DNA of 64,000 nucleotides from NCBI GenBank assembly GCA_001942415.1, contig MKJX01000033.1, positions 42,036 to 106,035 on the forward strand. The letters are read 5' to 3'. A program made the position numbers and the translations under genes. The notes below the pieces were generated by a model. It was not told the DNA's origin and made no database searches. It saw only the letters and a program-made list of their open reading frames with translations. Positions 16,373 through 25,844 of this stretch are shown here, in pieces; the first letter of the stretch is position 1; every line of letters starts with the position of its first letter. Source of the DNA: Pseudonocardia sp. CNS-139 (lineage in GTDB: Bacteria; Actinomycetota; Actinomycetes; Mycobacteriales; Pseudonocardiaceae).

Positions 16373-18494
16373 CTACTCGCCGATCCGGCCGGGGCGGCCG
16401 TTCCGGCCGACCTTCCAGATGTTCACCACGGACGGCCGGGGCTGGGTGCCGGGGCCGTCGGGGAACGTCGAGAGCGGGTTCTCCGGGCCGGCGTCGTCGA
16501 GGTCCCCGGGGTGCTGCGGCGAGATCAGCACGAAGTCCGACGTCACCACCGGCCCGCAGCACTCCGCACCCGCCGGCACGCTGGCGAAGAGCGTGGTGCG
16601 CCCGCGGGTCTCGCCCTCCAGCGACACCCCGTAGAGGCCGTCGTTGATGTCGAGCGCGAGGCCGGAGTCGGTGGAGATCCACAGGTTGCCGTGGTCGTCG
16701 AACGCGAGGTTGTCCGGCGACGTGATCGGGCTGACCTGGCTCTTGTCGTACCCGCCGAACCAGGTGCTCGGGTCGGCCGGGTTGCCGCAGATCAGCAGGA
16801 TCGACCAGCCGAAACGGGTGGCGGTCGGGTCGTCGTCGGCCTCGACCAGCTCCAGGACGTGGCCGTGCGCGTTGTTGTGGCGCGGGTTGGCCTCGTCGGC
16901 GGGCGCGGTGCGGTTGGCGCCGGCCTTGCCGCGGTCGGTGTTGTTCGTCAGCGCGATGTAGACGCGGCCGCTGTGCGGGTTGGCCTCGACGTCCTCGGGG
17001 CGGTCCATCTTCGTGGCGCCGACGCGGTCGGCGGCCTCGCGCGTGAAGACGTAGACCTCCTCGGCGGTCATCCCGTCGACGAACGACCGGTCGCCGGCCG
17101 CCAGCGGGATCCACTCGCCGCCGCCGTCGAACTCGCCGTCGGCGGGCAGGCGGCCAGTGCCGTCGATCTCGGCGGCCGGGCTGTTGCCGTCGAACCGGGC
17201 GACGTAGAGCGTGCCCTCGGTGAGCAGCGTGCGGTTGTGCTCGCGGGCGCGGCGGCTGCCGCCCTTCATCCGCTTGTTGTCGGAGACGAACTTGTAGACG
17301 TAGTCGAACCGCTCGTCGTCGCCCATGTACGCGACGGCGCGGCCGTCGTCGGTGAGGCGGATCGTCGCGCCCTCGTGCTTGAACCGGCCGAGCGCCGTGT
17401 GCTTGACGGGCGTGGCGTCCGGGTCGTACGGGTCGACCTCGACGATCCAGCCGAAGCGGTTGACCTCGTTGGGCTCCTGCGCCACGTCGAAGCGGGCGTC
17501 GAAGCGCTCCCACTTCCGGTCCGAGGACTCCTCGGTGATCGTGTAGCGGGCCAGCCGCGCCGCGGCCGTCGGCTCCGTGACGGTGCCGGCGTTGGCGAAG
17601 TACTGGTTGAAGTTCTCCTCGCCGGACAGGAACCGTGCCCCACGGCGTGACGCCGCCCGCGCAGTTGTTGAACGTGCCCAGCACGCGGGTGCCGGTCGGG
17701 TCGGCGGACGTGCGCAGCAGCTCGGACCCGGCGGCCGGTCCGACCAGCTCGAACTCGGACGTGCCGGTGTAGCGGCGGTTGTGGAACTCGTCCATCACCG
17801 GGGTCATCCGGCCGGTCTCGCGGTCGCGCTCGACGACGACCACCGAGAGCCCGTGCGCGGCCAGGCCGATGCGGAACTGCTCCTCGGTGGGGCTGTCCTC
17901 GTCGTAGCCGCGGAACATGAGCGGCTCGACGGTGTACTCGTGGTTGTTGAACATGATGTGGCGCTCGCCGGGCCCGCGCAGCGGCACGAGGCCGCAGAAG
18001 TCGTTGTTGTAGCCGAACTGGCCGGCCTGCGCGTCCGCGGTCTGGTTCTCGTAGTCGAACTGCGGCGCGCCGGGCACGACCGGGTCGCCCCAGCGGATCA
18101 CGACGTTGCTGTCGTAGCCGGGCGGCACGGTGATCGCGTCGGTGGTGTTCGCCGGGACGGGCTCGTAGTTCAGGCCGCGCGGCAGGCGGGCGTTCCCGCT
18201 CGTGGCGGGCGCGGTGGCCGGGGACGCGGCGGCGGTGCCGGCGAACGCGGTGCCGGCGCCGGCGGCGAGGCTCAGCACGGCGCCGGCGCGCAGCATCCCG
18301 CGGCGGCTGAAGACCTGGCCCAGCACGTCGCCGAAGTACTGGTTGTCCGACCTGTTCGGCTCCTCGTGCGCGCAGGCGTTGGCGCAGCGGTAGCGGCAGG
18401 TGAGCCCCTGCCGTCCGCCGTGGCCCTTCGTCAGCAGCGGCAGCGGGACAGGGCCCGAAGCGGGGGCGGCGTCATCCGGACAGGACTGGCTCAC
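16373..18494 (-). CDS. PhoX-family (DUF839) phosphatase, Tat-exported (frame broken once)
   Basis: An exported alkaline phosphatase-like protein that releases phosphate from organic esters; family members use Fe and Ca cofactors. A twin-arginine signal lies after an unusually long N-terminus (FSRRGMLRAGAVLSLAAGAG, about residues 62-82). Family landmarks: GLNYEPVPAN, VIRWGDPVV, FGYNNDFCGLVPL, MFNNHEY, AHGLSVVVVE, NNCAGGVTPWGT, SGEENFNQYF, FGWIVEVDPYDP, and NLWISTDSG and STFPDGPGTQPRPSVV near the end. The frame changes near 17635 at the conserved WGT..SGEEN, where two bases seem lost. Total about 707 residues. A divergent phosphofructokinase gene starts 220 bp away. Confidence 0.87.
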
Positions 18495-18714
18495 GGGGCT
18501 TTCCTCCTGGTGGGAGCTCGGGAAACGCGATCACCCTAAGGAGTGACGGGGTGGGATCAGTGGCTCCGAGATGGATCAGAGGTGAACGAGAGATCCCGGA
18601 ACAACCGACAAACCGCCCCGCGCGGGGTCCCGGAGGGCTGACGGGTGCAACTCCCGCGGCATCGCTAGCGTTGACCCTTCGCGAGCTTCTGCATCGATGG
18701 AGAGGGTGCGAACC

Positions 18715-19740
18715 ATGCGCGTCGGCGTGCTCACCGGGGGCGGCGACTGCCCCGGGCTCAACGCGGTGATCCGGGCGCTCGTCCGCAAGGGCGTCCCGGA
18801 GTACGGCTACTCGTTCCTCGGTTTCCGGGACGGCTGGCGCGGCCCGCTCGAAGCGCTCACGAAGCCGCTGGACATCCCCGCCGTGCGCGGCCTGCTGCCG
18901 CGCGGCGGCACCATCCTCGGCTCCTCGCGCACCAACCCGTTCGCCGAGACCGGCGGCGTCGAGAAGATCAAGCGCAACCTGCAGAACCTCGGCGTCGACG
19001 CGCTGGTCGTGATCGGCGGCGAGGACACCCTCGGCGTCGCGGCGAAGCTGCACGAGATGGGCGTCAACGTCGTCGGGGTGCCCAAGACCATCGACAACGA
19101 CCTCTCCGGCACCGACTACACGTTCGGCTTCGACACCGCGGTCAACATCGCGACCGAGGCCATCGACCGGCTGCACACCACCGCCGAGTCGCACCACCGG
19201 GCGCTGATCGTCGAGGTCATGGGCCGGCACGCGGGCTGGATCGCGCTGCACTCCGGGATGGCCGGCGGCGCCAACGCGATCCTCATCCCCGAGGTGCGGT
19301 TCGACATCGAGCAGGTGTGCGAATGGGTCGAGTCGCGGTTCCGGCTCGACTACGCGCCGATCATCGTCGTCGCCGAGGGCGCCAAGCCCAAGGAGGGCGA
19401 CGAGGTGCTGCAGAGCGGCGAGACCGACGCGTTCGGGCACGTCCGGCTGGGCGGCATCGGCGACTGGCTGGCCCGCGAGATCGAGACGCGCACCGGCAAG
19501 GAGGCGCGCACCACCGTGCTGGGGCACGTCCAGCGCGGCGGCACGCCCACCGCGCGCGACCGCTGGCTCGCCACCCGGTTCGGCCTGCACGCCATCGACG
19601 CCGTGCACGAGGGCAGGTGGGGGCAGATGACGGCGCTGCGCGGCACCGAGATCGTCACGGTGCCGCTCTCGGAGGCGACGAAGGAGCTCAAGCTCGTCGA
19701 CCCGGCGCTGTACGCGGAGGCCGAGGTCTTCTTCGGCTGA
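18715..19740 (+). CDS. pfp: Pyrophosphate-type 6-phosphofructokinase
   Basis: Interconverts fructose 6-phosphate and fructose 1,6-bisphosphate in glycolysis. The 341-residue product has GGDCPGLNAVIR (8-20), GGEDTLG (101-107), PKTIDNDL (123-130) with the catalytic Asp, MGRHAGWIA, and GHVQRGGTPTARDR. In E. coli numbering, which coincides here, residue 104 is Asp and 124 is Lys. This pair marks the PPi-dependent enzymes (ATP-dependent ones have Gly at both), and the length and motifs fit the reversible PPi-PFK of Amycolatopsis methanolica. The ATG at 18715 has GGAGAGG ahead of it; an in-frame ATG at 18697 overlaps that site and is less likely. The enzyme is secure; PPi dependence is strong inference. 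Confidence 0.92.
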   Translation: MRVGVLTGGGDCPGLNAVIRALVRKGVPEYGYSFLGFRDGWRGPLEALTKPLDIPAVRGLLPRGGTILGSSRTNPFAETGGVEKIKRNLQNLGVDALVVIGGEDTLGVAAKLHEMGVNVVGVPKTIDNDLSGTDYTFGFDTAVNIATEAIDRLHTTAESHHRALIVEVMGRHAGWIALHSGMAGGANAILIPEVRFDIEQVCEWVESRFRLDYAPIIVVAEGAKPKEGDEVLQSGETDAFGHVRLGGIGDWLAREIETRTGKEARTTVLGHVQRGGTPTARDRWLATRFGLHAIDAVHEGRWGQMTALRGTEIVTVPLSEATKELKLVDPALYAEAEVFFG

Positions 19741-19829
19741 CGCAGCCCGCTGGGCCGTTTGCCGGACGCTTCATCCGCCTGCAACAACACCGCAACGGCA
19801 GCGTCCGGCGCGGTGTTCACCATCTGTCC

Positions 19830-20222
19830 ATGCGGCGATCGCTCACGCAGCTGGCCTGCCACGGACAGTGCCGGCCCGACCCGGCGCGGCACGAGCACCA
19901 CAACCGGCTGCTGCAGGTGGAGACCGACCCGGACGCGCTCCTCGACCTCTTCGAGACGGCCGTGACCTGGGCGGAGCTCGAGTACCCGGAGGAGTCGACG
20001 ATCGCGCCGCACGAGTGGCTCGACTTCGCCGAGCGGCACCGCTGGCACGACCCCGAACGGGTCCTGCGGATCTTCGGCCTGGCGACGGACATCGCGCTGC
20101 GCGCGGCGCCCGCCCCGGTGGCGGAGCCGCTGGGCATGGCGGCGGGCTCGGGCATCTGCCCGACGCTGGACCCGGTGGAGCCGCCGCGTCCCCGCCCCCG
20201 CCTCCGCCTGGCCCGCCCCTGA
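19830..20222 (+). CDS. Hypothetical protein (130 aa)
   Basis: I do not recognise this 130-residue protein. It has an N-terminal RRSLTQLACHGQC with a CxxxC pair, an acidic helical middle (DPDALLDLFETAVTWAELEYPEE) and a C-terminal tail rich in Pro and Arg. No membrane segment or signal is seen. The ATG at 19830 lacks a strong ribosome binding site. It follows the phosphofructokinase gene by 89 bp on the same strand and ends at a hairpin that also serves the convergent gene. Confidence 0.55.
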   Translation: MRRSLTQLACHGQCRPDPARHEHHNRLLQVETDPDALLDLFETAVTWAELEYPEESTIAPHEWLDFAERHRWHDPERVLRIFGLATDIALRAAPAPVAEPLGMAAGSGICPTLDPVEPPRPRPRLRLARP

Positions 20223-20240
20223 CTCCGCTGCCTCTGCCTG

Positions 20241-20283
20241 GAAAGCCACGTTCAGGACCGCCACCGCCCTGAACGTGGCTTTC
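20241..20283. terminator. Hairpin with AAAGCCAC core between convergent genes
   Basis: GAAAGCCACGTTCAGG (20241-20256) pairs perfectly with CCTGAACGTGGCTTTC (20268-20283) around an 11-nt loop. It lies between convergent genes ending at 20222 and 20291. It shares the AAAGCCAC/GTGGCTTT core with the TTGCAGC hairpins but has a different outer and inner arm. Confidence 0.78.
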
Positions 20284-20290
20284 CTGGTGT

Positions 20291-21306
20291 TCAGGAGCGC
20301 GGGAGGCCGGTCACCTTCGCCGTCGCCAGGTCCATCGCCACCGCGCGGTTCCCGCCGCGGCGCAGGGCCAGCTCGCCCGTGCCGTCCAGGGTGCCGACGA
20401 CGGCCGCGGCCAGGTCGCGTCGGTGAACGCGGCCACGCAGGCGGCCTCGCGGCCGGGCGGGACGCAGAGCAGGAACGCGAAGCTCGGGAAGCAGTTCAGC
20501 CAGCGGGTCAGGGGCAGCCCGGCCGGGGTGGGGACGGCGTCCAGGTCGACCGTGACGCCCAGCCCGCGGTGCTCCAGCAGCATGGCCAGCGACCCGACGA
20601 GCCCGGCCATGCTGACGTCCTTCGCCGCGACGCACAGCCCGTGGCGGGCCAGCGCGGCGAGCAGCCGGACGTCACCGGCGCAGCGCTCGGCGCGGCTGCG
20701 GAACGCGGGGAAGAACGGGAAGTCCGCGCGCATCTCGCCGTCCAGCGCCGCGGCGACCACGAGCGACTGGCCGGGCGCCGCGTTCGTCACCGACAGCGGG
20801 GCCGGCGCGTGCCCCACCCCGAACGCCGAGACGGCGGGCGGGCCGTCGTGCACGGTCAGGTGGCCGCCGACGATCGGCACGCGGTAGAGCAGCGCGGCCT
20901 CCCGCATCCCGGCGAGCACCTGCCGGGCGACCGGCTCCGACGCCGCGACCGTGTCGACGATGCCGAGCGGCTCGGCGCCCATCGCGGCGAGGTCGTTCAC
21001 GTTGGTGAGCACGGCGGCGAACCCGGCGCCGTGCGGGTCGGCCGCCACGAACGGCGGGAAGATCGCCTCGCCGCACGCGACCACCCGGGTGCCCGCGGCG
21101 TCCACCACCGCGCCGTCGTCACCGGGGCCGGCCAGCCAGTCGGTGCCGGCGGCCTCGGCCCCGAGCACCTCCCCGACCAGCCCGATCTCCGCCTTCGCGC
21201 GCAGCCCGGGGTTGGCGAGCACCGAGTCGACGATCGCGGCGAGCGGCTCGGCCACGGGCGGGGCGGCCGGTGCTGCGCTGAACGGTGACCTCGCAAGCTC
21301 GGTCAC
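20291..21306 (-). CDS. AIR synthase-related protein, Sll0787 family (frame broken once)
   Basis: Resembles the PurM/SelD (AIR synthase) superfamily, specifically the Sll0787 group found in NIT1C nitrogen-starvation clusters. Landmarks: GPGDDGAVVDAAGTRVVACG (ATP/metal-binding Asp pair), VLTNVNDLAAMGAEPLGIVD, VPIVGGHLTVHDG, VAAKDVSMAGLVGSL, and the group-specific RWLNCFPSFAFLLCVPPG. The reaction is unknown. The frame breaks near 20420; the end (VGTLDGTGELALRRGG to KVTGLPRS) is in a neighbouring frame. The GTG start at 21306 has GAGGAGGGGGC before it. The first codons (TELARSPFSAA) belong to a 40-bp repeat, so the ancestral start may have been further in, for example GTG at 21255. Confidence 0.83.
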
Positions 21307-21384
21307 GCCCCCTCCTCGCTGACGCTCGTCGGTGCCGCGCCCGGCGGTGCTGCGCTGAACGGTGACCTCGCAAGCTCGGTCACG
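21268..21384 (-). repeat. 40-bp direct repeat, two copies
   Basis: An identical 40-bp unit lies at 21268-21307 and 21345-21384. On the minus strand it begins CGTGACCGAGCTTGCGAGG and contains the dyad GTGACC...GGTCAC. The left copy gives the GTG and first residues of the AIR-synthase-like gene; the right copy overlaps the stop of the XRE-cupin gene and opens a 27-codon reading frame that ends on the next start (GTGA). Confidence 0.85.
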
Positions 21385-21985
21385 TATGCACCGTGAACCA
21401 GACGGCGCGGGCCGGGAACGGGCCCGTGTTGTGCCACTCGTGCGGCCGGTCGGTCGGGTAGTGCAGGGCGTCGCCCGCGTGCACGCGGTAGCGCTCGCCG
21501 GCCACCTCGACGTCCAGCGAACCGTCCAGCACGAGCAGCACCTCCTCGCCGGGCCGCAGTGGACGGGTGTCCCCGCTGCCGCCGCCGGGCTCGACCACGG
21601 CCAGCACGCCGGCCGCGCGCAGCGGTCCGGCCGGGTGCGCGACCGCGCCGGCCGTGACGCCGTCCGCGGCGGGCGCCCACTCCGGCGGCGGGCCCGGCCG
21701 CTCCCCCGCACGGACGAGCGTCGCGACGCGGGGCGGCGGGCCGCCGTCGTCGACGAAGTGGCCGATAGGCCGCCCGAGCGCGGCGGCGAGCTTGAGCAGG
21801 GTGGTGACGGTCGGGACCATGTCGCCGCGCTCCACCTTGTGGATCGCCGCCGCCGACACCTCGGCCCGGGCCGCGAGCTGCTGCAACGAGAGGCCCAACT
21901 GCTGGCGGGCCTCCCGGACCTTCGGGCCGATGGCACCGACGATCGGCTCCCACGCCCCGCGTTCCGCCACCACCACGTGCAGCAT
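21380..21985 (-). CDS. XRE-family regulator with C-terminal cupin
   Basis: A roughly 200-residue regulator combining a lambda-repressor-like helix-turn-helix with a cupin sensor. The HTH reads KVREARQQLGLSLQQLAARA then VSAAAIHKVERGDMVPTVTTL. The cupin follows in the last 90 residues (RPLRPGEEVLLVLDGSLDVE, then HAGDALHYPTDRPHEWHNTG). The ATG at 21985 is chosen because the longer frame to 22045 would be encoded by the terminator hairpin. The gene precedes the Sll0787-type AIR protein on the same strand, separated only by the repeat copy, so it may control that gene. XRE-cupin proteins often bind small metabolites. Confidence 0.87.
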   Translation of the reverse strand: MLHVVVAERGAWEPIVGAIGPKVREARQQLGLSLQQLAARAEVSAAAIHKVERGDMVPTVTTLLKLAAALGRPIGHFVDDGGPPPRVATLVRAGERPGPPPEWAPAADGVTAGAVAHPAGPLRAAGVLAVVEPGGGSGDTRPLRPGEEVLLVLDGSLDVEVAGERYRVHAGDALHYPTDRPHEWHNTGPFPARAVWFTVHT

Positions 21986-22030
21986 CGTAAACGCACGGAA
22001 CCGATGGTGGACAGTGGCGCCGGTCCCCCC

Positions 22031-22085
22031 TTGCAGCAAAGCCACCCTGCCGCAACCTCACGGCAGCAGGGTGGCTTTGCTGCAA
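22031..22085. terminator. Long hairpin, TTGCAGCAAAGCCAC family, copy 2
   Basis: TTGCAGCAAAGCCACCCTGC (22031-22050) and its 20-bp reverse complement (22066-22085) form a perfect stem. It lies 5 bp beyond the stop of the minus-strand response regulator and just upstream of the XRE-cupin gene, separating the two units. Confidence 0.8.
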
Positions 22086-22089
22086 CCCG

Positions 22090-22813
22090 CTAGACGATGC
22101 CCTGCCGGGTCGCGGTGTAGACGATCTCCGTGCGGCGGCGGACGTCGAGCTTGTCGCGCAGGTTCCGCACGTGGAACTTCACCGTGGCCTCGCTGATGAC
22201 CAGCCGGCGCCCGATCTCGCGGTTGGACATGCCGACCGCCAGCAGCCGCAGCACCTGGTTCTCCCGCTCGGTCAGCATCGCGCCGCCGAGGCCGCGGACC
22301 GGCGGGCGGTCGTCGTCCCGGATGACGTCGAGCACGCGCCGGACGCCGGCCACCGGAGTCGAACACGCTCTCGCCGCGCAGGAGCGTGTGCACCGCGCGC
22401 ACGATGTCGCCGGTGTCGGCGGCCTTGCGCACATAGCCGTGCACGCCCAGCCGCACGGTCCGGAGCATGACGTCGCGGTCGCGGCAGCCGGTCAGCACGA
22501 GGACGCGTACGCCGCGGTGGCGTTCGAGCAGCATGCGGGCCAGCTCGACACCTGCCGCGTCGCCCCGGCCGAGGTCCACGTCGAGGATGACGAGGTCGGG
22601 CGGGCACCGGTCGGCCACCACGAGCGCGTCTCGCGGCGTCGCCGCCTCCCCCACCACCGCCAGGTGCGGGTCGGTGGCGAAGAGCTGGCGCAGCCCGAAC
22701 CGGACGATCGCCTCGCCGTCGACGATGAGCAGGCGCGCGGTGCGCCGCGGCACAGGGACGGCAGTCGCAGGATCGAGCACGCCACGGGCGTCGACCAAGG
22801 TTTCCGCGGTCAT
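22090..22813 (-). CDS. NarL/FixJ-family response regulator (frame broken once)
   Basis: A two-component response regulator of about 241 residues. The receiver domain begins after a 30-residue extension: RLLIVDGEAIVRFGLRQLF, phospho-acceptor Asp in DLVILDVDLG, and the Thr and Lys positions in VLVLTG and YVRKAA. The LuxR-type output domain reads LTERENQVLRLLAVGMSNRE and ISEATVKFHVRNLRDKL. The frame changes near 22360, in the linker between the domains. The first acidic pocket shows VDGEAIV where DD or DE is usual, so one Mg2+ ligand is altered. No sensor kinase is adjacent. It is divergent from the GAF regulator. Confidence 0.85.
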
Positions 22814-22906
22814 CGGCAAACCTCCCTGAGCTCGTCGGACGGCACGGGACGCCGAGGCTAGGGAGCGCCACGTTGCCTGGACGTTGCACTTCTTCCGGGG
22901 GGCGCC

Positions 22907-22935
22907 TTGCCGCATCCGGGTGACTGCGTGATGAT
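22907..22935 (+). promoter_or_regulatory. Possible promoter of the GAF regulator
   Basis: TTGCCG (22907-22912) and GATGAT (22930-22935) are spaced by 17 bp. It lies 36 bp upstream of the ATG at 22971, which has GGAG about 6 bp before it. The -10 is poor, so support is modest. Confidence 0.35.
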
Positions 22936-22970
22936 GGCCGCGTCCTGGGGCGATGACGCTCGGAGCGCTG

Positions 22971-24478
22971 ATGACGACTCAAGGTGCCTACGGCACGAAC
23001 GGGCCTCCGCCGGCAGCCGCGATCCAGCAGAGCACGCCCGCGTTCTCCACCAGGTGTTCGACGCCGTGCTGGCCGGGGACAGCGGCCCGGTGGCGCCGCG
23101 CCGCCTGGTGTCCGAGTCCTGGCGGCGCAGCCTCGCCGCGCACGTCGACCCGGACCGGCGCTCGCCGCCGGTGGTGGTGCAGGAGACGGAGCTGCCCGAC
23201 ATGCGCGCGGCGCACCCGCTCAACGCGGTGATGCCGCTGCTGCGCAGCACGCTGGTGAGCATCGCGGACGAGGCCATGCACGTCATGCTGGTCACCGACG
23301 CGGACGGCACGATCCTCTGGCGCGAGGGCGCCGCGCGGCTGCTGGTCTCGGCCGACGAGGTGGGGCTCATGCCCGGCACCCGCTGGACCGAGGACGCCAT
23401 CGGCACCAACGCGATGGGCACCACGCTCGCCGTGGACGCGCCGGTGACGATCCACTCCGCCGAGCACCTCGTGCGGACCTACCACACGTGGACCTGCGCG
23501 GCCGCGCCCGTGCACGACCCGGACACCGGCGCCATCCTCGGCGCCATCGACATCAGCGGGCCGCTGCACACCGTGCACCCGGCGATGGTGCAGCTGGTGT
23601 CGGCGACGGCCCAGCTCGCGGAGAACCAGCTGCGGGTGCGGCTGGCCATCGCCGACGAGCAGCTGCGCATCCGCAACATGCCGCACCTGGCGAGCCTGCG
23701 CGGGCAGACCGGTGCGCTCGTGACGCCCACCGGCCGGGTCATCGCGAGCGAGCCGTACGGGGCGTGGCCGGAGCGGGTCGCGGTGGCGCCGGGCGTGGAC
23801 CGCGTCGTGCTGGACGACGGGCGCGAGATGACGGTCGAGACGCTCGCCGAGGGCTACCTGCTGCACGCGCCGCGTCCGGGCAGCACCGCCCCGCGCCGTT
23901 CGGCGCTCTCGCTGCGGTTCATGGGCGACGGGATGCCCGGCGTGCTGCTCGACGGCCGGTCGGTGCCGGTGACGCTGCGCCCGGCCGAGCTGCTCACGGC
24001 GCTCGCGCTCAACCCGGACGGGCTCACCGCCGAGCAGCTCGCGCTGCAGCTCTACGGCGCGGACGGCAACCCGACGACGGTGCGCGGGGAGATCCTGCGG
24101 CTGCGGGCGCTCATCGGGTCCGACGTGCTGCACACCCGCCCGTACCGGCTCGCGGCCACCGTCGACACGGACTTCCAGACCGTCCGGCGGGCGCTGCGGG
24201 AGCGCCGTCCGGCGGAGGCGCTGCGCGCGTGCGGCGGTCCGCTGCTGCCCCGGTCGGACGCCCCGGCCATCCGCGACCTGCGCGACGAGCTGGAGGCCGG
24301 GCTGCGCCGGGCCGTGCTCGGCACCGGGGACGCCGACCTGCTCGCCGAGTTCGTCGCGCACCCGCTCGGGCGCGGCGACATCGAGGCCCACGACCGGCTG
24401 CTCGACGTGCTCCCGCCGAACGACAGCCGCCGTCCCGAGATCCGGACGCGGCTGCGCCGGCTGCTCGCGGAAGCCTGA
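22971..24478 (+). CDS. GAF-domain transcriptional regulator (probable frame break near start)
   Basis: A roughly 500-residue regulator of the AcoR-like type common in actinobacteria without the sigma-54 AAA domain. N-terminal RDPAEHARVLHQVFDAVLAG and VSESWRRSLAA are typical, followed by a GAF-like sensor (about residues 75-225: MLVTDADGTILWREG, GTRWTEDAIGTNAMGTTLA, TCAAAPVHDPDTG). The C-terminal part (ALSLRFMGDGMPGVLLDGR, LTAEQLALQLYG) looks like a winged-helix output domain. The promoter and GGAG favour ATG 22971 (TTQGAYGTNGPPP), which is one frame off from the rest; a break near 23020 would join them. Without a break, ATG 22931 or 22934 would be the start. Confidence 0.75.
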
Positions 24479-24479
24479 C

Positions 24480-25827
24480 CTACGTCCAGCCGTTCTCGGC
24501 GACGCCACCGGGAACCGGGGCCGCCGGGTCGTACGGGATGCGGGTGAAGACGAACGTCGCGAGGTTCAGCGCGACCGGGTCGAGCCGGAGCGTCTCGCCG
24601 GCCCAGTAGCCGTCCAGGCCCACCCAGGTGCCGTCGGGCCGCGGCCGGAACCGGCTCGCCCGCCCGGGCCGGCCCAGGCCGCTGAGGTGCAGCAACCCGC
24701 CCGGGACCGCGCGCAGCACGTAGGGCGTCGGGCCCCAGAACCACGGCCCGAGCAGCGCGACCGGCACCGGCGACGGGCTCGGCGCCCACGCGTCGACGAC
24801 GTTCGGCTCGGCGGCGCGCAGGTCGGCGAGCAGCGCCGCGGGCAGGCCGCCGTCGAGCCCGGACGTCGTGTTGGCGAGCACGAGCGCGCCCGCGGCCTCC
24901 GCGCGGTCGACCCACAGCCCGGCGAGGAACCCGGGCATCGAGCCGCCGTGCCCGACCAGCACGGTGCCGGCGGGCGCGTCCGGCGGGCGGTGGACCTGCA
25001 CACCCAGCCCGTAGGCCATCCACGCGGGCTGCGAGGAGTCGACGCCGGCCGGGACCGTCATCTCCTCGACGGTGTCCGGCGAGAGCACCCCGCCGGTGTC
25101 GCCGAGCAGGAACGCGCCGAGCCGGCCGAGGTCGGCGAGCGTCGCCCAGAGCTGGCCGGCCGCCGCCATCGACACCGCGTCGTGCTCGGGCTCGGGCTGC
25201 ACGACGTCGGCCCACGGGTGCACGGCGTAGCCCTGCGCCGCGCGGCCGGACGGGCGGGTGGTCGTGCGGGTCATGCCCAGCGGGAGCAGCACCTCGTCGC
25301 GGGCGACGTCGGCCCAGTCGCGCCCGCGCGCCGCCGCCACCACCTCGCCGAGCAGGCCGAACCCGAGGTTCGAGTAGTGGAACCGGCGGGCCGCGGGCAG
25401 CACGCGTCCGCGCCGGACAGTCCCAGGCCCGCCAGCGTGGTCGGCCGGGCGTGCGCTCCCACCACTCGCCCGGGCTCTCCGCGGTGGCGCCGGCGAGGTG
25501 CGCGAGCAGCTGCCCGATCGTCCGGCTGCCGAGCGGGGTGCCCGGCAGGTGCTTCTCCAGCGGGTCGTCGAGGTCGAGCCGTCCCTCGTCGCGCAGCCGC
25601 AGCACGGTGACGGCGGTGACCGTCTTGCTGATCGAGCCCAGCCGGTACTGCACGTCGTGGTGCGGCTCCTCGACGGCGCCGCGCCCGGCCGACCAGGCCA
25701 GCTCCCCGCCCCGGACGATGCCCGCGACCAGCGACGGAGTGCGCGCGTCGACCTGCGCGCGGGCGGTGCGCGCGAGCAGGGTGCGGGCGGTGCGCGCGAG
25801 CAGGGTGCGGGCGGTGGTGGGGAGCAC
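24480..25827 (-). CDS. Beta-lactamase-like serine hydrolase (frame broken once)
   Basis: A penicillin-binding-protein-like hydrolase (class C beta-lactamase/esterase family), about 449 residues. The catalytic Ser-Lys is in LGSISKTVTAV, the Tyr-x-Asn in FHYSNLGFGLLGEVV, and the third motif region in VGHGGSMPGFLAGLW. A C-terminal beta-rich extension follows (WFWGPTPYVLRAVPGGLLHL to YDPAAPVPGGVAENGWT). No signal peptide is evident, so it may be cytoplasmic. The frame changes near 25415. The start is uncertain: I take GTG 25827, just before a 24-bp tandem repeat that encodes TARTLLAR twice. It ends two bases from the convergent GAF regulator. Confidence 0.8.
25759..25816. repeat. 24-bp tandem repeat, 2.4 copies
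   Basis: The unit GCGGGCGGTGCGCGCGAGCA+GGGT occurs at 25759-25782 and 25783-25806, with ten more bases to 25816. It lies in the N-terminal coding part of the serine hydrolase and encodes repeated ARTLLART residues. Slippage there would change length in whole codons. Confidence 0.8.
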
Positions 25828-25844
25828 GGGCGCATGGAGGAACG

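Noticed and set aside
22031..22045. Start of the XRE-cupin gene at 22045 (ALLQGGTG)
   Set aside because: Those codons are encoded by the arm of the terminator hairpin, so the ATG at 21985 is preferred.
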